NCBI RefSeq assembly: GCF_020531945.1
Contig: NZ_JAJATZ010000001.1
Coordinates: 310,001-374,000 of the forward strand
Length of the DNA: 64,000 nucleotides
Source: Loktanella gaetbuli
Lineage (GTDB): Bacteria; Pseudomonadota; Alphaproteobacteria; Rhodobacterales; Rhodobacteraceae
Direction of reading: 5' to 3'
This document shows, piece after piece, positions 1 through 7,171 of this stretch. Position 1 is the first letter of the stretch; every line of letters starts with the position of its first letter. The notes beneath the pieces were generated by a model, which was given only the letters and a program-made list of their open reading frames with translations, was not told the DNA's origin and searched no databases. The position numbers and the translations under genes were made by a program.

Positions 1-1670
1 TCCAGCTGCGCCTCGATGAAACTGTCGCGCGTGTGGACCTGTCGGCTTTGCATCAGGCGACGCCAGCGGTTGATGCGCTGCGTATCGCCCCAGCGATAGC
101 TGACATGGTTCGGAAACGGCCGGTCCACCGTCTTGTTGTTGGTATTTCCCAGAATGCCGCCTTCGGGGGCCACGAATTCGGGATTGTCGGCATAGGGCAT
201 GCGGCCCTGCCAGCGGTTTTCCGGCAAATAGCCATAGGCTGGCAGGCGGCCCCGGCTGATATGCATGGGGTCGCGTCGCGGGATCATGCCGATGGTTTTC
301 ATGGCGACATCAGTGCGGTCGGCCAGCGTCAGGTTCTGTGCGGGTGCCAGGTAGTCTTCGGCGGCGTCAATCGCGCCTTCGACGGTGCGGGCGCGCATCA
401 TGGCCATCGCGGCACTGACCGAGGTGTCGCGATCCGACAGGGCCGTCCATGACAGGGCCGCCACATGGCCGGGCGGTGTCACGCTGCCGACGTCGAACAC
501 ATCTCCGGGCAGGACAGGTCCGTTTTCTGTCCAGCGCAAACGTAGCGTGATCGCGGGCGCGCCTTTGATCCGGATGATGCTGTCGCGCGACCGGAAATCC
601 GCCCAGCCATCCGGCGTGCGATACTGGTTGGCGTTGTCGGGATTGATCTGTTCGAGGTGGATGTCCTGATCGTCGACATAGGCTGTGGTCACACCCCAAC
701 CGACATCCGCGCTGCGCCCGGACAGGACCACCGGCAGGCCGGGAATCGTGGCCCCGATCACGTCGCCCGTTTCCAGTTGCAACCGCGTCAGATACCAGAT
801 CGTCGGCGCGGTCAGTCCCAGGTGCGGGTCGTTCGCCAGGAGTGTCGAACCCGCGGCGGACCGGGTCAGACCGGCGGCCCAGGCGTTGGATGCGCCCGAC
901 AGCTCGTGTGATTTCAGTGGCGACAGGGGATCATCGTATACCCTGGTGCCGGATGTCGGTTGCGGCAGGTCACCCACCATCGCGCTGTATTCCGGAAGTG
1001 CGGCGACGCCGGACGATGGATCATCGGGCAGAATATCGGACAGGCGTGCGTTCGGCAGCATCAGCGAGGTCCGCGCGCGCAGAACCTCGTAGTCGGCCTG
1101 ACCGGATAATTGCAGCGCCATCAGTTTCAGTACGGCGAGACTGTCGGCAGGCTGCCAGGGCGCGATGGCGTGATTGAATACCCACATTTCGGGCGCGCCG
1201 CGTCCGCGCGCGCCGCTGTTGATCTCGGCCAGCCAGGCATTGACCCCGGCGGCATAGGCATTCAGCGCGTCCATCGTCTGCGCATCCTGCGCCTGCACCG
1301 AGCTGACGGCAAGATTGTACAGATCGAGCCTGCGCAGCAGATTGTCGATGCTGACCGTCCGCTGACCAAAGAGTTCGGACAGACGCCCCTGCGCCGTACG
1401 GCGCAGCATGGTCATCTGCCACAACCGGTCCTGTGCATGGACATATCCCAGCGCATAGAAGGTGTCGGCATCCGTTTCGCCAAAGATATGCGGCACAGCA
1501 GCATTGTCGCGCACGATCTCGACCGGGGCAGAGATACCTGCGACGGCAAAATTGCCCTCGTAGTCAGGTAGGGACCGCGATGCGAAATACCAGATCAGCG
1601 TCACCGCCGCGACGAACAGGACGAACAGACCCGTCGCGATCCGCAGTAGCCACCGAAACATGAACGCCAT
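1..1670 (-). CDS. Penicillin acylase family protein (3' end outside window)
   Basis: An Ntn-hydrolase of the penicillin/acyl-homoserine-lactone acylase family, which cleaves amide bonds of acylated substrates, usually in the periplasm. Translation of the minus strand is open from 1670 to the window edge (about 556 residues). An N-terminal hydrophobic segment (about residues 7-28) is a signal or anchor. The conserved VPHIFGETDADTFYALGYVH region is near residue 60. The expected autocatalytic site is visible as SGASNAWA near residue 261, where Ser becomes the N-terminal nucleophile of the beta chain; a GNTNNKT stretch near residue 510 fits the oxyanion Asn. ATG 1670 is preferred over the in-frame ATG at 1661 because GGGGG lies 7 bases upstream. 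Whether the substrate is a beta-lactam, an AHL or another amide cannot be told. The C-terminus is missing from the window. Confidence 0.93.
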   Translation of the reverse strand, partial: MAFMFRWLLRIATGLFVLFVAAVTLIWYFASRSLPDYEGNFAVAGISAPVEIVRDNAAVPHIFGETDADTFYALGYVHAQDRLWQMTMLRRTAQGRLSELFGQRTVSIDNLLRRLDLYNLAVSSVQAQDAQTMDALNAYAAGVNAWLAEINSGARGRGAPEMWVFNHAIAPWQPADSLAVLKLMALQLSGQADYEVLRARTSLMLPNARLSDILPDDPSSGVAALPEYSAMVGDLPQPTSGTRVYDDPLSPLKSHELSGASNAWAAGLTRSAAGSTLLANDPHLGLTAPTIWYLTRLQLETGDVIGATIPGLPVVLSGRSADVGWGVTTAYVDDQDIHLEQINPDNANQYRTPDGWADFRSRDSIIRIKGAPAITLRLRWTENGPVLPGDVFDVGSVTPPGHVAALSWTALSDRDTSVSAAMAMMRARTVEGAIDAAEDYLAPAQNLTLADRTDVAMKTIGMIPRRDPMHISRGRLPAYGYLPENRWQGRMPYADNPEFVAPEGGILGNTNNKTVDRPFPNHVSYRWGDTQRINRWRRLMQSRQVHTRDSFIEAQL

Positions 1671-1739
1671 GTGCAAACCCCCAAGTATGCGCCGATGGCC
1701 GTCTGTCTATCGACTAGGCGGGACCTGCGCCAGCGGGGT

Positions 1740-2087
1740 TCACAGGTTGATGACGATCGCCGTGACGCCAACCACGGCCTCTACCGCGAAAAAGATCCAT
1801 TTCAGGCGGCTGGGACCGTCCAGCACGATCGAGGTGAGCCGGCCCACTGCACCGCCACCCCAGGCAAACCCGATCGCTGCATAGGCACCGGGCAGGCCAG
1901 TCAGAAGTGCTCCGACCCCCAGACCCACGAAGAGCGCACCGGAGGCAGCGCGGACCTCTGACAGGCCCATGGTGCTGTCGTTTTTGGTCGCGGTGTCCAG
2001 CACATCCATGGTGTAGCGCGGTGCCAGCCATCCGATGACACCGAAACCGATTGAAAGAAGAGCGAGCAGAATGTTGATGATGTCCAT
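1740..2087 (-). CDS. DUF4345-like small membrane protein
   Basis: A 115-residue hydrophobic protein with about four predicted membrane helices (near residues 3-22, 47-65, 68-82 and 95-114). It resembles the DUF4345 family by length, by the GFGVIGWLAPR start and by the AASGALFVGLGVGALLTG helix; this assignment is from pattern recognition only. No catalytic or ligand-binding residues are evident and no function is known. It ends 69 bases before the penicillin acylase gene on the same strand and could be cotranscribed with it. Its start is divergent from the NUDIX gene, with a dispersed repeat between them. Confidence 0.7.
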   Translation of the reverse strand: MDIINILLALLSIGFGVIGWLAPRYTMDVLDTATKNDSTMGLSEVRAASGALFVGLGVGALLTGLPGAYAAIGFAWGGGAVGRLTSIVLDGPSRLKWIFFAVEAVVGVTAIVINL

Positions 2088-2130
2088 TGCGATGTGCCTT
2101 TGAAATTGCGTTGCGGTTCAACCTAGTGCG

Positions 2131-2206
2131 GTGGGTGGCCCCGCCCACCCACCCCTTTTCGGGGGTTTCACCCCCGGACCCCCGAGGATATTTTTGACCA
2201 GAAGAA
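2131..2206. repeat. Dispersed double-hairpin repeat, copy A
   Basis: Two GC-rich hairpins (GTGGGTGG at 2131 pairing with CCACCCAC ending 2152; GGGGG/CCCCC at 2161-2175) are followed by CCCCCGAGGATATTTTTGAC. The same layout recurs at 39922-39985, and its tail recurs at 6009-6031. It sits between two divergent genes. Confidence 0.7.
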
Positions 2207-2240
2207 TGGCGCATGCGTCGCGGCACACAGGGGAACGCAC

Positions 2241-2699
2241 ATGCAAGACACTTTAAGCCATCGCTGGTGACCCGCCGCCGACATCCGGTTCAAGGCGCTT
2301 GGGTTGCATTGGTGCGGCGCAGCCATGCTGGCGGCAGCGGTGCCGGATGATGATGCACGCATCAAGGGCATGCGGCCGCTAGGCGGTTCGGTCAATTTTG
2401 GCGAAACGGCGCAAACCGCTGTCATACGCGAATTCAGGGAGGAATTGGGTATCGACGTCCAGACCATCGGCGCAGCTGACGATGTCGAGAATCTGTTCGT
2501 GCATCACGGTGCGCCAGGCCACGAAATCATTGCCGTCTTTGAGGTGGTTTTTCCGAATGGCGCATTTGACGGTGTCGACCGGATCGCATTTCACGAGGAT
2601 AACGGCACCCTGTGTCACGCCAGTTGGGTCGATCCTGACACACTCGAACTGCCCGGGGGTCCGGCGCTGTATCCGGATGGGTTGCGCGGCATCATTTAA
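2241..2699 (+). pseudogene. NUDIX hydrolase gene with in-frame stop at codon 10
   Basis: From ATG 2241, which has an AGGGGA ribosome site just upstream, the frame reads MQDTLSHRW, then TGA at 2268-2270, then continues in the same frame to TAA at 2699. The part after the stop begins PAADIRFKALGLHWCG and contains a complete Nudix box (GSVNFGE, seven residues, REFREELGI), the Mg2+-binding motif of hydrolases acting on nucleoside diphosphates linked to another group. Sequence on both sides of the stop reads as continuous family sequence, so a CGA-to-TGA change is the simplest explanation. Translation could restart at TTG 2304 or ATG 2325, but that would remove the first beta strand of the fold. 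A sequencing error at one base is the main alternative. Confidence 0.7.
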
Positions 2700-2713
2700 C
2701 GCAAGCAGCAGAA

Positions 2714-2737
2714 GGGCGGTCCGATGTCGGGCCGCCC
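2714..2737. terminator. Hairpin between convergent genes
   Basis: GGGCGGTCC and GGGCCGCCC form a 9-bp stem with one G-T pair and a 6-base loop. It lies between the convergent 3' ends of the NUDIX gene and the binding-protein gene. There is no strong T-run on either side, so terminator function is only likely. Confidence 0.55.
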
Positions 2738-2752
2738 GCCGCTCACCGGTTT

Positions 2753-3796
2753 TTAGAAACCGGCCTTGATCAGTTCGAACGTCTCTGCCTGACGTTCGCG
2801 CATCTCGTTGCTCATGGGCAGCTGTGCCAAAACCGGCACGGCGATCGGTTCCAGACCGGAGGCTGCCAGATCCTCTTCGCTGACCTGATCGTTCAGGGCG
2901 ACCTTGTTCGATGATCCGAAGCCCGCGTCCAGCAGCGGCACGACAGAGGACGCGGCCAGCATGGCGTTGATGTAGTCATAGGCCTTGTCCTCGGAGCCTT
3001 CGCCGTCGGACAGGTTCACGTAGCCGCACAGCCACAATGACGACCCTTCTGCGGCCTCACGCTGGAAGGCGATGGGGCGACCTTCTTCGACCATGGTGGG
3101 GTAGGTCTCGTTCCAGGCCCAGCTGACCAGGATTTCGCCAGACGACATCAGCTGTGCCAGTTCCGCGGGGTCGGTCCAATAGGTCCGCAGGTTCGGGTGC
3201 ACGGCCCGCAGCCAGTCCGATGCGGCCTGAAACTGTTCGTCGGTCGCATTTTGCCAGTTGTCCACGCCGGTCGCCAGATAAGCGAGCGCATAGGCATCGT
3301 CGACGTTGTCGGGCAGGGTCATGCGACCGGCGTAGGCGGGGTTCTGGAAGACCTGAAGTGAGGCAACATCCTCTGCCGGGACCTCTTCGGGGTTGTAGGC
3401 AATGGCGGTGGAGCCGAAATCTGTCGGCACAAAGAACACGCCGGCGGCGTCCGCCACGTTTTCGCCCGTCAGGTTGCTGTCCAGATCGGCCCAAGCGTCA
3501 ATGCGGCTGGTGTCCCATTCATCCAGGATACCACTTTCGGCCCAACGGGTGACCGATCCTGCACAGATATGCGCCACATCGGCCTGAAACCCGGACCGGA
3601 TTTTCTGGAACGCCTCGTCTTCGTCCCCGAAAAAGCTGAAGGCGGGGCTGTCGCCATGTGCTTCGATATAGGCCTGATGGAATTCGGGGTTTTCAAACCC
3701 GGGGTAGTCAAAGACGAGCAGATCGCTGTCCTGCGCACCCGCAGCGCTGGCGGTTGCGACGGCGGCAGCTGTGCCAAGTAGACGTGCAAAGGTCAT
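2753..3796 (-). CDS. Polyamine-type ABC transporter substrate-binding protein
   Basis: A 347-residue periplasmic binding protein of the PotD/PotF (spermidine/putrescine) class. It starts with a typical Sec signal peptide ending ASAAGAQ; the mature part begins DSDLLVFDYPGF, and residues near 50-75 (FSFFGDEDEAFQKIRSGFQADV) match the early lobe of this family. ATG 3796 is chosen because the signal peptide begins there and AGGGGA lies 8 bases upstream; the frame is open for 41 more codons without signal-peptide character. No permease or ATPase gene is adjacent, so it is an orphan here. A polyamine-type ABC transporter without a binding protein lies at 44.2-47.1 kb. The ligand cannot be read from the sequence. 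Confidence 0.85.
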   Translation of the reverse strand: MTFARLLGTAAAVATASAAGAQDSDLLVFDYPGFENPEFHQAYIEAHGDSPAFSFFGDEDEAFQKIRSGFQADVAHICAGSVTRWAESGILDEWDTSRIDAWADLDSNLTGENVADAAGVFFVPTDFGSTAIAYNPEEVPAEDVASLQVFQNPAYAGRMTLPDNVDDAYALAYLATGVDNWQNATDEQFQAASDWLRAVHPNLRTYWTDPAELAQLMSSGEILVSWAWNETYPTMVEEGRPIAFQREAAEGSSLWLCGYVNLSDGEGSEDKAYDYINAMLAASSVVPLLDAGFGSSNKVALNDQVSEEDLAASGLEPIAVPVLAQLPMSNEMRERQAETFELIKAGF

Positions 3797-3932
3797 GGTG
3801 CATCCCCTGTGTGAACCTGTTGTCGCCAGAAACGCTAGAACCTCGCGCGGGTCGCGACAAGAGAGGATCGCACGGCTTGATCCCAAGTTTGCGCGCTGGC
3901 ACAAAACCTGTCTGACCAAATCGGAGATCGCG

Positions 3933-4679
3933 ATGGAACGGATTGCCCGGCATGGGATACGAACGGCGCTGTGGCTGGGTTTTTTCGTGGCGATCCTGCT
4001 GTCCTGGGCCTGGCTCTACATGATGTCGATGATGGCGGGGCTGGATGTCTGGGGGCGGGTGACCGGGCCCAACATGATGCCGCTGACGACCTTTGGGATG
4101 TTGTTTCCCATGTGGGCCGTGATGATGGCGGCCATGATGTTGCCCACGATGATACCGACCCTGACGACATACGAGGCATTGATGCGGTCGGCAGATGGCA
4201 GCCGTGCGGGCTGGGTAGGTATCTTGTTGGGATACCTGATCGTCTGGGTTGGATTCGCAGCGGTGATTTCCATGGCACAATTGGCCCTGCTGGCCTTTGG
4301 CGGTATCGATGTGCTGGGTGCCGTTACGTCACGCTGGCTGTCTGCGGGGCTGCTGATCGTCGTGGGCGCGTTTCAGTTCACCCGCGCCAAGGAGGTGTGC
4401 CACGGGGTATGTCATGCGCCAATGCACTATTTCCTGGGGTCATGGCGGCCCGGTTTCGCTGGCGGCCTGCGGATGGGGCTGGGGCTGGGGGCGTTCTGCG
4501 TCGGGTGTTGCTGGGGGTTCATGGCGCTGGGTTTCGTGGGTGGTGTGATGTCTTTGTTGTGGATGGGGCTTGCCACGGTGTTCATGGTGTTCGAGAAATT
4601 ACCACAGATCGGGCATCGTCTGATCAAACCTGCGGGATGGGCGCTGATTGCCGGTGGCCTGTTCGTCGCATTGCGCTGA
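3933..4679 (+). CDS. DUF2182 predicted metal-binding membrane protein
   Basis: A 248-residue integral membrane protein with about six helices. It carries the family's cytosolic/periplasmic motif AKEVCHGVCHAPMHYF (C-x3-C-H plus a nearby His), which is why the family is described as metal-binding, and Met-rich helices (LYMMSMMAG, MMAAMMLPTM). ATG 3933 follows GGAGATCG. DUF1326 starts 12 bases downstream and the DinB gene overlaps that, so the three probably form one operon. Neighbourhood and the Cys/Met/His content suggest handling of a soft metal such as copper, but that is inference. No experimental function is known to me. Confidence 0.85.
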   Translation: MERIARHGIRTALWLGFFVAILLSWAWLYMMSMMAGLDVWGRVTGPNMMPLTTFGMLFPMWAVMMAAMMLPTMIPTLTTYEALMRSADGSRAGWVGILLGYLIVWVGFAAVISMAQLALLAFGGIDVLGAVTSRWLSAGLLIVVGAFQFTRAKEVCHGVCHAPMHYFLGSWRPGFAGGLRMGLGLGAFCVGCCWGFMALGFVGGVMSLLWMGLATVFMVFEKLPQIGHRLIKPAGWALIAGGLFVALR

Positions 4680-4690
4680 GAGGAATGCCG

Positions 4691-5386
4691 ATGGCCACGA
4701 CGACCGATCGCCTGCCGATTTCGCAACGCATCGACAGCCGGATGCCGAACCCGCGCAGACGCAAGATGCAGCCGACCGATTGGGCCATCAAGGGCGAGCT
4801 GTTTCTGAACTGTTCCTGCACGGTCTTTTGTCCTTGCGTCGTATCGCTGGGCGCGCATCCCCCCACCGAAGGGCATTGCCATGCGTGGATGGCCATCGCC
4901 ATCGACGAAGGCCATTTCGAGGGTGAGGTTCTGTCGGGATTGAACGTTGGCCTGCTGGTCGACATCCCCGGACGCATGGCCGAAGGTAACTGGAAGGTCG
5001 CGGCCTATGTCGACGACCGGTCCAGCCAAAAGGCCTATAACGGTCTGCTCAAGATCTTTTCCGGTCAGGCGGGGGGCACGACGGGGCTGTTCACGATGCT
5101 GGTGTCCGAAATCATCGGAGCAGAGCGTGAAAAGGTCGAGATCGTGCGCGACGGCAACAGGCGCGGCATCTACATCGGTCGCAAGATCCAGGGCGAGATC
5201 GAGATGCTGGCCGGCAAGGACAAGGACCACCCAGTGATGGTGTCCAACAGCAAATACTGGATGGGCCCGGACATCATCGCGGCCACCGGCCTGAAATCCA
5301 AGGTCCGCGACTACGGGCGAGTCTGGGATTTCGGCGGCAAGTCGGCAGAGGTCTGTCCGATCGACTGGAAAGGTCCCAAGCCGTGA
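4691..5386 (+). CDS. DUF1326 domain-containing protein
   Basis: A 231-residue soluble protein. About 35 residues from the start the family motif NCSCTVFCPC appears (C-x-C-x3-C-x-C), followed by HCHAWMAI; these four Cys and nearby His could bind a metal. ATG 4691 is preferred over ATG 4685 because the GAGAGGA ribosome site would touch the earlier codon. It follows the DUF2182 gene by 12 bases and overlaps the next gene by 4 bases (GTGA). DUF2182 and DUF1326 are frequent neighbours in proteobacteria, which points to a joint role, but no biochemical activity is established. Confidence 0.85.
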   Translation: MATTTDRLPISQRIDSRMPNPRRRKMQPTDWAIKGELFLNCSCTVFCPCVVSLGAHPPTEGHCHAWMAIAIDEGHFEGEVLSGLNVGLLVDIPGRMAEGNWKVAAYVDDRSSQKAYNGLLKIFSGQAGGTTGLFTMLVSEIIGAEREKVEIVRDGNRRGIYIGRKIQGEIEMLAGKDKDHPVMVSNSKYWMGPDIIAATGLKSKVRDYGRVWDFGGKSAEVCPIDWKGPKP

Positions 5387-5886
5387 TCGACCGCGCCTAT
5401 TGCCGCATGATGGCCCGCTACAATGCGTGGCAGAACAAGGCCTTGTGGGACGTCTTTCAGACGATGACGGATGCCGAACTGTCAGCAAAGATCGTATCGC
5501 CTCACGGCTCGGTCCTGGGGGCGGTGAACCACCTGCTGTGGCTGGACCGCATGTGGCTGTCGCGGCTTTATGCGATCAAACCGCCAGCAAAGGACCTGTC
5601 CGAGAGCACGACATTGACCCCGGACATACGCGCATGGTGGCTGGATCGGTTTCGCACCGACGGTGCGCTGCGGATGTGGGCGGATACGCTCAATTCCGTG
5701 GATTTGCTTGAACAAATCGCGTTCTGGTCGATTTCGCTGGAGCAGGACATCATCCTGCAAAAGGATGCCTGCGTCATGCACATGTTCAACCAGCAGACCG
5801 ATCAGCGGGCGGTGATCCGCACGCATCTGGCGGCGATGGGTCATGCGTTGCCCAGCGTCAACCTGTTCGAGACGCCCCCCGCGTGA
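5383..5886 (+). CDS. DinB-fold protein lacking the metal-ligand histidines
   Basis: A 167-residue four-helix-bundle protein of the DinB/YfiT superfamily, many members of which use a His-coordinated metal, often in thiol-dependent transferase reactions. The first ligand region is intact (VNHLLWLDRMW). The second, normally of the form FNHxTHHRG, reads HMFNQQTDQR: the His residues are replaced by Gln, Asp and Gln. The start is GTG 5383, overlapping the DUF1326 stop codon, so it is translationally coupled to the metal-motif operon upstream. It is either a non-enzymatic member or uses a different site. Confidence 0.8.
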   Translation: MIDRAYCRMMARYNAWQNKALWDVFQTMTDAELSAKIVSPHGSVLGAVNHLLWLDRMWLSRLYAIKPPAKDLSESTTLTPDIRAWWLDRFRTDGALRMWADTLNSVDLLEQIAFWSISLEQDIILQKDACVMHMFNQQTDQRAVIRTHLAAMGHALPSVNLFETPPA

Positions 5887-5995
5887 CCCGTGTCACTGCC
5901 TGCCTGCGGAGACCATAACCGATGGGCCTGCGGGGGATCATGGCCGCGCGATGTCATGTTGCGTGCAACGGTCTGGATGTTGCGCGGGTTGCGGC

Positions 5996-6036
5996 GGCGG
6001 TGCCTCCGGCGGGAGTATTTGGGGCAAGATGATACG
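5996..6036. repeat. Dispersed repeat tail, copy B
   Basis: GCGGTGCCTCCGGCGGGAGTATTTGGGGCAAGATGA-like sequence (key part GGGAGTATTTGGGGCAAG at 6010-6027) matches the tail of copies A and C, preceded by a shorter GC-rich imperfect hairpin. It lies in the gap between the DinB gene and acuI. Confidence 0.5.
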
Positions 6037-6101
6037 ACGGGCTCGGGCACATGCGGAACCGTGACCTGTGGCGGAAAGATTTTACAAGCGAGGAGACAGC
6101 G

Positions 6102-7085
6102 ATGTTCAATGCATTGATCGTGGACAAGGGCGAGGACGGCAAGACGTCGGCCCAGGTGAAACAGATCGGGCTGGATGATCTGCCCGAGGGCGAGGTCACG
6201 GTCGCGGTCGACTATTCGACCGTCAACTACAAGGACGGACTGTGCATCGGTCCGGGTGGCGGTCTGGTGCGAAACTATCCGCATGTGCCAGGCATCGATT
6301 TTGCGGGGACCGTCGAGGCGTCATCGGATGACCGCTATGCGGTCGGTGACAAGGTGGTCCTGACCGGTTGGCGCGTCGGTGAGGCGCATTGGGGCGGTTA
6401 CGCACAAAAAGCGCGGGTCAAGGCGGACTGGCTGGTGCCGCTGCCCGATGGTCTGGATGCGCGCCGGGCGATGGCCGTGGGGACAGCCGGTTTCACGGCG
6501 ATGCTGGCGGTCATGGCGCTGGAGGATCACGGCATCAAGGATGGGCCGGTGCTGGTCACCGGTGCCTCTGGCGGCGTGGGATCGGTGGCCACCGCGATCC
6601 TGTCCAATCTGGGTTATTCTGTTGCCGCCGTCACCGGCCGGCCCGAGAGCGCGGATTATCTGCGCGAGATGGGCGCGACCGAGATCGTGGCACGCACCGA
6701 TCTGAATGAGACCGTCAAACGCCCGTTGGAGGGCGAACGCTGGGGCGGCTGTATCGATGCGGTGGGTGGCGACATGCTGGCACGTCTGCTGGGCCAGATG
6801 CAGTATGGTGCGTCAGTTGCGGCGGTGGGACTGGCCGGGGGCGCTGGCCTGCCTGCGACGGTGATCCCTTTCCTGCTGCGCGGCGTGAACCTGCTGGGTA
6901 TCGATTCCGTCATGCAGCCGTTTGAAAACCGTCAGCGGGCGTGGGGCCGGATCGCCACCGATCTGCCGATGGATAAACTCGACGCGATGATCCAGCCTGC
7001 GACCTTGTCCGATCTGCCAAAGCTGGGCGCGGACATCCTGAAAGGTCAGGTGCGCGGGCGCGTCGTCGTCGACGTCAATCACTGA
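6102..7085 (+). CDS. acuI: Acrylyl-CoA reductase (NADPH) AcuI / YhdH family
   Basis: A 327-residue medium-chain dehydrogenase/reductase without the zinc ligands of alcohol dehydrogenases. AcuI reduces acryloyl-CoA to propanoyl-CoA with NADPH, detoxifying acrylate formed during DMSP or 3-hydroxypropionate metabolism. Features seen: VDYSTVNYKDGL and GPGGGLVRNYPHVPGIDFAG in the N-terminal domain, the nucleotide-binding Rossmann motif TGASGGVGSVA near residue 155, and the family tail VRGRVVVDV. ATG 6102 follows GAGGAGACAG. Its neighbour downstream is a BCCT osmolyte carrier, which fits DMSP or betaine use, but no DMSP lyase or acuR regulator is in the window. General quinone oxidoreductase activity is the alternative. 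Confidence 0.87.
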   Translation: MFNALIVDKGEDGKTSAQVKQIGLDDLPEGEVTVAVDYSTVNYKDGLCIGPGGGLVRNYPHVPGIDFAGTVEASSDDRYAVGDKVVLTGWRVGEAHWGGYAQKARVKADWLVPLPDGLDARRAMAVGTAGFTAMLAVMALEDHGIKDGPVLVTGASGGVGSVATAILSNLGYSVAAVTGRPESADYLREMGATEIVARTDLNETVKRPLEGERWGGCIDAVGGDMLARLLGQMQYGASVAAVGLAGGAGLPATVIPFLLRGVNLLGIDSVMQPFENRQRAWGRIATDLPMDKLDAMIQPATLSDLPKLGADILKGQVRGRVVVDVNH

Positions 7086-7171
7086 CGCGCAATTTTATTT
7101 CGCGCCGTCGGGTGTCAGATCCGGCGGCGCGGGCTAGGTTTAGTTTCCTGTTCATAGCCGGAGACTCTCAG

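Noticed and set aside
2901..3552. Long open frames opposite or in another frame to the binding protein and other GC-rich genes.
   Set aside because: They are shadows of high-GC coding regions with Arg/Pro/Gly-rich nonsense composition and no ribosome site or family match.
4403..4425. CHGVCH in the DUF2182 protein as a cytochrome c heme-binding motif.
   Set aside because: The spacing is C-x3-C-H, not C-x2-C-H, and the site matches the usual DUF2182 Cys motif.
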